Origin: Diadophis punctatus similis
Taxonomy: Eukaryota > Chordata > Lepidosauria > Squamata > Dipsadidae
Direction: 5' to 3'
Assembly (NCBI GenBank): GCA_023053685.1
Contig: JALIGW010000004.1
Coordinates: 79,491,861 to 79,555,860 of the forward strand
Length of the DNA: 64,000 bases
The notes below the pieces were generated by a model. That model saw only the letters and a list, made by a program, of their open reading frames with translations. It ran no database searches and was not told where the DNA came from. Below are positions 52,301-61,300 of this stretch, one piece after another; the stretch's first letter is position 1, and each line of letters starts with the position of its first letter. A program made the position numbers and the translations under genes.

Positions 52301-55300
52301 TGATGATGATAAGCAAGGGGAGATCAATTGATCACAACATCTTAAAGATCAAATACAGGTACTCCTTGGCTTACGACCACTAGGGTGGCCAAAATTTATG
52401 TTGTTAAGCGAGAGGTTTCTTAAGTGAGTTTTGCCCCGGTTTTACAGCTTTTCTCACCACATCTATTAAGTGAATCACTGCAGTTCTTAAATTACTGTAG
52501 GAACCCGGTTGTTAAGTGAATCTGGCTTCCCTGTTGACTTTACTCGTCAGAAGGTCGCAGGACCACTTGACACTGCAACCGTCATAAATATGAACCAGTT
52601 GTCAAGCATCTGAATAGAAATCCCCATGTGACCATGGGGATGCCGCAATGGTCATAAGTGTGAATAAGTCACTTTTTTCAGTGCCGTTGTAACTTTGAAC
52701 TGTCACTAAAAGAACTGGCTGGAGAATTCATAGCATAGCTGGCTGGAGAATTCTGGGAGTTGAAGTCCACAAGTCTTAAAGTTGCCAAGTTTGGGGACCC
52801 CTGCTGTAAACATACAGACTTAATTACTGACTAGATCTAAATTTAAGTACTTGATTTTGTGAAGACCATAACTGTTTAATTGTTATAGCCACAAGTGAGC
52901 CAACATAAAATACCATATTTTTCAGACTATAAGACGCACTTCCCCCAACCAGTTGATTGGCGGTTGGATCTGCCTCCCGGAATACCGACGATCAGCTGTT
53001 CCATACTGCGGGGATTGCCGCTGCCTATTGCCGCTACGCACATCTCATTTTTGGCCTCCGCACGCCCCATTCTCGGCCTCCATGTGTCCAGTTTTCGGAC
53101 TCCGTGCATCCTGTTTTCCACGTGTCCCGTTAGGCGGTGATAGGCAGCGAACGGGCCAAAAACGGGACACATGAAGGCGGCGATAGGTGACGGCCTGGAA
53201 CAGCTGATTGTCGGTATTCCGGGAGGCCGATCCAGCTGCCAATCAGCTGCTCGTGCTAAATCAGGCTGTGCTGAAGTTGACCAGGCTGTTTGCTGCAAGG
53301 AGGCAAATTGCTGGGAGGCAGAGGCAGATTTTTTTTTCTTGTTTTCCTCCCCAAAAGCTAGATGCGTCTTATAGTCTGGAGCGTCTTATAGTCTGAAAAA
53401 TACGGTATTTGATGGGTTAAATCCTGACTTAGATATATTTTAAATTTTGACTCCAGAGGAATATTCAGATTACAAATAAGCCTGAACACAATCAGGGGTG
53501 AGTTTGCACATGGTGCTTATGTCAACGGTTGCTAACCCACGATCCAGAAATCACTAGTGAACTGGAAGAGATGAGCAGATTTGCTCGGGAGAGAAAACTG
53601 AAAACAAGAAAGGTTCAGGAGATCCCCCAAATTCTCAACACTTGGACTTGTACACTGCCTAAATTGCAGCATCAGGGAAGCTTGTGCTGTTTCATCGACT
53701 TTATTTGTAAAATTGTAATTCTTTCTTTAATTTGGAGGTCCTGCAGACGTCAGGAATCGTAATGTGTTCTGGTGGCTGTTGCACTGTGGAATCTTGTTTT
53801 ATGGGATGAACCAAAACATTGCTTGACGTCACTTCAACCCCAGCCATAAATTTGTAAACCAGGATTTATTCTTTAACGTGTTGCATGCCTGCTACAATAT
53901 GTGAAATAGATAGCCATTAAACCACTAAGCTACTACTACTACTACTAAAATCCCAAACCTATGCATGCGTTTATAGCAGTGTTTCCCAACCTTGGCCACT
54001 TGAAGATGTCTGGACTTCAACTCCTAGAATTCCCCAGCCAGCGAATGCTGGCTGGGGAACTCTGGGAGTTGAAGTCCAGACATCTTCAAGTGGCCAAGGT
54101 TGGGAAACACTGGTTTATAGTATCTTAAATGGTTTCAGCTTCATGTATAATGTAGAACTTACTCTTTCTTTTTCCTCTTGTTCTTTTCGTTTTGCTTCTA
54201 CTTTCGCTTTTTTCTCGGCTTCTTTCTTTGCTCTTTCTTCCTCTTTGAACTTTTTTATTCTGGGATCACAGCTGTATGAGTTATCTTGCAACGGAAAGAA
54301 AATTTATATACGTCGGGCTGGCACAAAGGATGGCATTTAACGATCAGATAGCCCGGGGATCTTGAGTTCATACTTACCAACTAATGTCCTCATTCTATTC
54401 ATCTCTTCCTTTTTCCTTAACGATCTACCTGCCCTGTTTTGCTTTTCAATCCATCTTCTCTCATCTCGACTGCAGGGAAAGACGAAAGGAAGCTCGGTTT
54501 AGCTCAGATACGTTTTCAAAATAAGCCACGGTCCTAGGCCATTGTATTCAATAACGTTTAAATCAACTAGCTTTGTGTGTGGGTTTTTTTATTTACAAAG
54601 TTCAGAATAGTCAGGTCCTATTCTTCCAGAAAAACCTTTGTGTTTTTTCCTTCTTTTCTAAAAAAAAAAAAAAATTAAAAAAAACATACAAACCATGAAT
54701 GATAAAAGTCCTTGACATGCGGTCAGCCTCTGAGTGAGCATTTGAAGTTAAAGTCGAACTCCCCAGAGTTACTTATGACTCAGTTTCAAAGTTTCGACTG
54801 CCAATCTTGCCCGTGGTCATGTGATCACATTTTGGGAACTGGCTCGCATTATGGCCATTTGCCGGATCTTGTCATGTGACTGCAATTTGTGGCGGTTTTT
54901 GCCTCAAACCAGTATTTATTTCAGGTTTCTGGTAAAAAAAACACCTTTTTGGGTATAAGGGGCCCAAGATCATCCAGTTGGCTTCCTATCTAATCAGTGG
55001 AACGACTTGCCTCCAGAAGTTGTGGGTGCTCCATCACTGGAGGTTTTTAAGAAGAGACTGGACAGCCACCTGTCTGAAATGGTGTTGGGTTTCCTTCCTG
55101 AGCAGGGGGTTGGACTAGCAGACCTCCCAAGGTCCCTTCCAACTCTATTATTCTAAGATGTTCCTGCTTTCTAGCCTGGTGCCTTAATCATTACACGAAA
55201 CTGGCATTCAAAAACCATGATGATGATCCTACCATAAGGACTGACACAAAAGCACTAATAATAAGAACAAAGCAACAATAATGTACCGTATAGTAATATG

Positions 55301-58300
55301 CAACAACACAAGTTTACTGTTTAAGTCCAGACATATTCCTAGATAAGCCTTCAATCTGCTTCATAGCTGTGTATACGTATTTTCCATTGAATTAAAAGGG
55401 ATTTATTTCTGAGTAGACAAGTACAGGACTGTCTAAAATTGGTGACACCCAGTATAATGTGTGAACTTATCATTTTGATATATTAATCATTTCTTTTGAA
55501 AAGCCCTTTCCTTTACACACCATTCTGCTTTCTCTTTTTCTTCTTCATCCAAGTAAGAAAATTCTCGCCAAGAATCAAAGTTATACCTATTGCGGTAACA
55601 TCAAGAGGAAAAAGTCAATAAAACACAAGGGAAAATGACAGCTCCTTAATATAATTTAAAAGCCTTTTTAATAGTCCACATTGTTAATATGCGAATTCCA
55701 ACCAGATTAGAAAGCATCATATGAAATATCACTTTTATTCTTTGGAGTCGTACTACATAGAAACACCATATCCAGCGAAAATCACAAGAATCATAAACAT
55801 GCAAAGTAATATTCTATACTGCCACATATATTTTCGTCCTTTTAACATGTGTTTTACATAGCAGACTAAATGCAGCATGACAGGGAGCAGGCTTTGACTA
55901 GTTATGTACATCCATGGGTTAGTAAACATAAAAGCCTGTTTTCCAATATCACACCTATATAGTAGATCAGAATTTTTCAACCTCTGCTACTTAAAAGATG
56001 TGTGGAGTTCAATTTCCAGAATTTCCCCGCCAGCATCCTGACTGGAAGTTTTAAAGAAGAGATTGGATAACCCTTTGTGTGAAATGGTATAGAGTTTCCT
56101 GCCTAAGCAGGGGGTTGGACTAGAAGACCTCCAAGGTCCCTTCCACCTGTTATTCTATTCTATTCTATTCTATTCTATTCTATTCTATGCTATGCTATGC
56201 TATGCTATGCTATGCTATGCTATGCTATTCTATTTCTATTCTATTATTATTCTATTCTATTCTATTCTATTCTATTCTTCTCTTCTCTTCTCTATTCTAT
56301 TCTTATACTATACTATCCCTATTATTTCTATTCTCCATTCCATATTTTCTATTCTATTCTATTCTCCATTCCATTCCATATTTTCTTTTCTTTTCTTTTC
56401 TTTTCTTTTCTTTTCTTTTCTTTTCTACTCTATTCTCCATTCATCCCATCCCATCCCATCCTATTACCAATGTTTGGTCCATTCTCTGGTGTCTGAAACT
56501 CAATTAGTTATATTTATGATAGTTTATTTTAGGGAAGATGAGGAGGAAAAAAAGAAAGAAATGAAACAGGTTAATTAAAAAAAACTAAAGACCACAATAT
56601 GTTATCACATATTTATATAGATTTACTTCTGCTTATTCCCAATTTGCTTTTCCTATATGTTTTATCTGTATGATCCTGATAAAAAGAGGCAGAATTAATT
56701 CACTTACCAGAAAGAATAAAAGGCATCCACCTCATCAAAGGATGAGTTCATATCCCCAAGCTTAGGAACATTTTTCTTGTTTGACCATCTGTAGCAAATT
56801 AGCAAACAAACAAACATATTTTTTTTGCAGCACCCCATCTCCAGCATGATTCTACACATTTAAACATCTGTATTTTTTATTTTAAGCTTCAGAAAAGCTA
56901 CATTCGGAGTATAAGACGCACCCAAATTTTCAGCTTCTTTTAGGGAGGAAAAATGTGCGTCTTATACTCTGAAAAATACGGTATTTTCCTGCCAACCTGC
57001 AAACCCAATGGTAGGAACTCAACTGGCTTGAAAAGATTTGAAAAGCAAAGGCACAATAATGCCCAGATAGGGGAAGGAGGATCTCTGAGGGTCTAAGACA
57101 AAGCTTACCTGGCATTTCTTTCAAAAACGGGGGCAAAAACCTCGAAGAAGTTTTCTTTTGCTTCGCTTTTCGAAGGAACTGTGTTGTCGAAAGTCGGGTC
57201 TATGCTGTTAAATGCTCTTCTCTTCAAGGGGTCTGATAACGTTTCGTAGGCTGGAAGGTGAAATCAGACAGCTCTAATTTATTAAACGGATAGAATAGTG
57301 TTTCAATGCATGGGATTGAAACAGACTTCAATTCCTCGTTTAACTTATGGACAAGTCACTTTTCTGGCCTTTTCCGGTTTAACATTTTTTATTGGGTTAT
57401 AAGATAAAATAAGATACAAAATGCGAAAGTAAATAGGAAAATGGTGGGGAGGAAGAGGGGGAAGAGAAGTGAGGAAGGGTAAGAAGATGAAACCAGAACT
57501 TTCCCTTTTGGGTCTAATGGGAAAAAAACCTGTAGAAAAAATTTGGAACTTTGTTATTATGTATGTTGATCGCAGCAAGACTATTGTACACACAAAAATG
57601 GAAGGACTCTTAGATTCCTAACATAAGTACTTTTCTTTCCACATGGAGGCTGCTTCTGAACTTTGCGCTTGAAGTGGAAAAGAATGAAAATTTTGACTTT
57701 GGGTTTTACCAATTAGACTGATGGACCTTTATAGAAATGGCTTGTTCATATTATGATGAAAAAAGCAAAAAGTTGTGATTTGATGTCAATGCCTTATTTT
57801 ATTGCAACAGTAAATGCTTCTTTTTCTTTTCTTATCCTTCCTCACTTTTTTTGGCCTTTTATAAAGAAAATAGTTGAACTAGAATCAACAGTTTCAAATG
57901 AACACCCATCTTAATCTCCAAAGATCAGGTATTTGAAAACTATAAGGCAGGGGTCAGCAACCCGCGGCTCTGGAGCCGCATGTGGCTCTTTCATCCCTCT
58001 GCTGCGGCTCCTTTTCGCCAGTCGGCTCCACAATTGACAGGGCTTTCGGTTAGGACAGGTAGAGGAAAAAGGATGCCGTGCTAGGAGGAGACTCTATGGT
58101 GGGGGAACTGGACTTCCGGTTGGCTCCAGAATTGAATGGGGGTAGGGTGGGGGGCTTCCGGTTAGGACCTTTTTGGCTCTTTGAGTGTTTAAGGTTGCCG
58201 ACCCTTGCTATAAGGTAACAGTTCTCAGAATAACTAAGAATCAACATGGGTAGTCCTTGACTAATGACCACAATTGAGCACCCAAATTTTTCTTGCTAAG

Positions 58301-61300
58301 CAAGACAATTGTTAAGTGAGTTTTGCCCTGTTTTACAACCTGTCTTGCCACATCTGTTAAGGGAACTGTTAGAGAGAATAAATCTCCATAGAGGCGATGT
58401 TTGATCTTTCTCTCGGAACTCAGACATTTAGAAATAAAGCCGAAGTTAAAAGTCTAATAAAATATTTATTTCGGTACAAAAACAATAAATTCTGAATAAT
58501 TACATTCTTGCTAATTAAATGCGACCGCTCCCAGTCAGAGCCAAACCACGAGAGAATAATGGAGAATCAGGAATGCACACATGCGCATAAGATCACATCA
58601 CATGTCCTGCTTGTATTGGAATGTACCATAATATTAGGATAGGGATGCATCACCCTGCATATACATACAACTGACAATATTCACTACGTGACAGGAACCT
58701 CTGCAGTTGTTAAGTGAGTCACATGGGTGTGAAGTGAATCTGGCTTCTTCCGTTGACTTTGCTCGTCAGGTGGTCGCAAAAGGGGATCATGTGACATTGC
58801 AACCGTCACAAATCCATGCCGGTTGCCAATCATCTGAATTTTGATCATGGGACCATGGGAATGCTGCTACGCTTTTAAGTGTGGAAAAGGATCATAAGTC
58901 ATTTCCCCCCCCCAATACCGTTGGACCCTTGAACGGTCACTAAACGAATGGTTGTAAGTCGAGGACGACCTGCACAGGAATTTCAAAAGGAATTTTACTG
59001 CCGAGGAACAAGTAACGGGCACTTATTCTCTCCCATGCCTGTGATAACTCACTCCTGGACATATTTACACTGATCAGTTGCTTCCTAGTTTTTTGTAACA
59101 CATGTTGTGTCCCCAAACTGTTTTCTCTCTCCCCCCCCCAAAAGAAAAATTCTTCTGTTTACATTGCGTCAAGGAGAACGTTTAGATTGACAGCTGCACT
59201 TGGTTGCCATATTCTTTGGGGATACTGTAGTGTAATACAAGTGGTCTGTTTATGTGCATATGTGTGAGTCAGGGGTGAAATGCTATCGGTTCGGCCCGGT
59301 TCGGGCGTACCGGTAGTGGTGGCCGCCGGTGGTTCGGAGAACCGGTAGCGGCAGCAGTTCAAGGCTCCGCCCACCCACCTGGATGTTGCCGTTTTGTTGT
59401 TTTTAACTCTCTGCGCATGCGCAAAAACTTCTGCGCAGGCGCAGAGGGTGAAAAAGCGTGCGTAAGAGTGGTTTCGCTCGCATGCGCAAAACGCGCGCTT
59501 CTGAACCGGTAGGGAAGATAAATAGATTTCACCACTGGTGTGGGTGGATGTGTTGCTCGGAGGAATTAAATATGGTGGGTTTGAAGGGTAGAATCAATCA
59601 ACTGGAGCACTTGGAGGAAATAAGGAAACGTAACACAGTTGCTTACAGCAGAGCATACAAGTCAAAATGAAAGTAGGAAGTGCAGACAGTTAAAAATTAT
59701 TTATAGTGGCCCATTCATAAGGCAAAGGTTGGACATGAAAACTGATCCGCTGATTAAGACATATGGTAGGATAAGACAACTTAATTTATATTTAGTGCTA
59801 TACTTGCTAGTTCTCACCTTTTGTAATGCAGGTAAAATAATCATTGTCACCTTCACCTATTTGTTCCCCTGCTGCTTTCCGTTTGTCAGGATGGTGCTTC
59901 AGGACCATGGCTTTATCTATGGGTTAAGGAAAATAAAATCAAGTACAGTTCCAATTACACATTACCTTAGACCAGTGGTGGCGAACCTTTTTAGGTTCGT
60001 GTGCCAAAAAGGGGGGTGGTGCGCGCGCTAGCGCGCGCTCGCATACCCACACCCATTCCCTCCCCCCATGGATGCGCACACCACCCCATGCTTCCCCCTG
60101 CGCATGCGCACCCCCCCCCCCGCACAAAGGCCTTACCGGAGCCTGGGACGACGAAACGAGCAAACCGGAAGTACGGAAAAATGCACTTCCGGTTTGCCGG
60201 TGAGCTGTTTTTTGCACTCCGGAGGGTTCAGGGAAGCTCCCTGAAGCCACGGAATGCAAAAAACTACAAAACGGACAAACCGGAAGTGCAGAAAAATGCA
60301 CTTCCGGTTTGTCCGTTTTGTAGTTTTTTGCATTCCGGAGCTTCAGGGAGCTTCCCTGAACCCTCCGGAGTGCAAAAAACAGCTCACCGGCAAACCGGAA
60401 GTGCGTTTTTCCGCACTTCCGGATTGCCGGTGGGCAACGCTCGCATGCCGTCTGCTATGGCTCCGCGTGCCACCTGTGGCACGCGTGCCATAGGTTCGCC
60501 ACCACGGCCTTAGACCAGTGATGGCGAATCTATGGCACGTGTGCCACAGGTGGCACGCGGAGCCATATCTGAGGTAACGCGAGGGGTTGACCTATGTCAG
60601 CTGGCCAGCTGATTTTCGGCCTTCTTTTTGGTCGTTTTCGCCGTCCCCAGGGTTCAGGAAAGCTGAGACTGAGAAACTCCATAGACCAGGGGTGTCAAAC
60701 TCGATTTCATTGAGGGCTGCATCAGAGTTGTGTTTGACCTCGGGTAGGGGCGTGGCCAGGGGGCATGGCCAGCTCGACGTCACTCGTTGAGGCTCCATTT
60801 TTCGCCACGACGGCCTCCTCCAGCCCTCTGCCAGTGAAAACGGAACTTGGTGAGGCCGCACATAGCCTTCCCGGGCTCCATTTTCAGCCGCGACAGCCTC
60901 CTGTAACCCTCTGCCAGTGAAAGCAGCCTCCCCGAGCACCGTTTTCACTGGCAGAGGGGTGCAGGCTGTCACGGCCAAAAAACGGAGCCCGGGTGGGCCG
61001 CACGCCGCCTCCCCAAGCTCCATTTTTGCTGGCAGAGGCACCGTGGGCTGGTTCTTTGCTCAGTTTCCTGGGAGGGCCCACGGGCCAGATCTACGTTTTA
61101 AGCGGGGGCCTTGAGTTTGACACCCCTGCCATAGACTAAGAACAGAATCTTATGGCTCATCGATGTTACCTCAGGTAGATATGGATGTAATCTTATCCAT
61201 ATAAGATAGATATGACTAGGAGGGTAAGCCTAGTTGAAGGAAGGACGTTAAATTGTCCCCTTGTCCCACTCTTACCTTGCAGCCCATGAGTGACTGTGAT

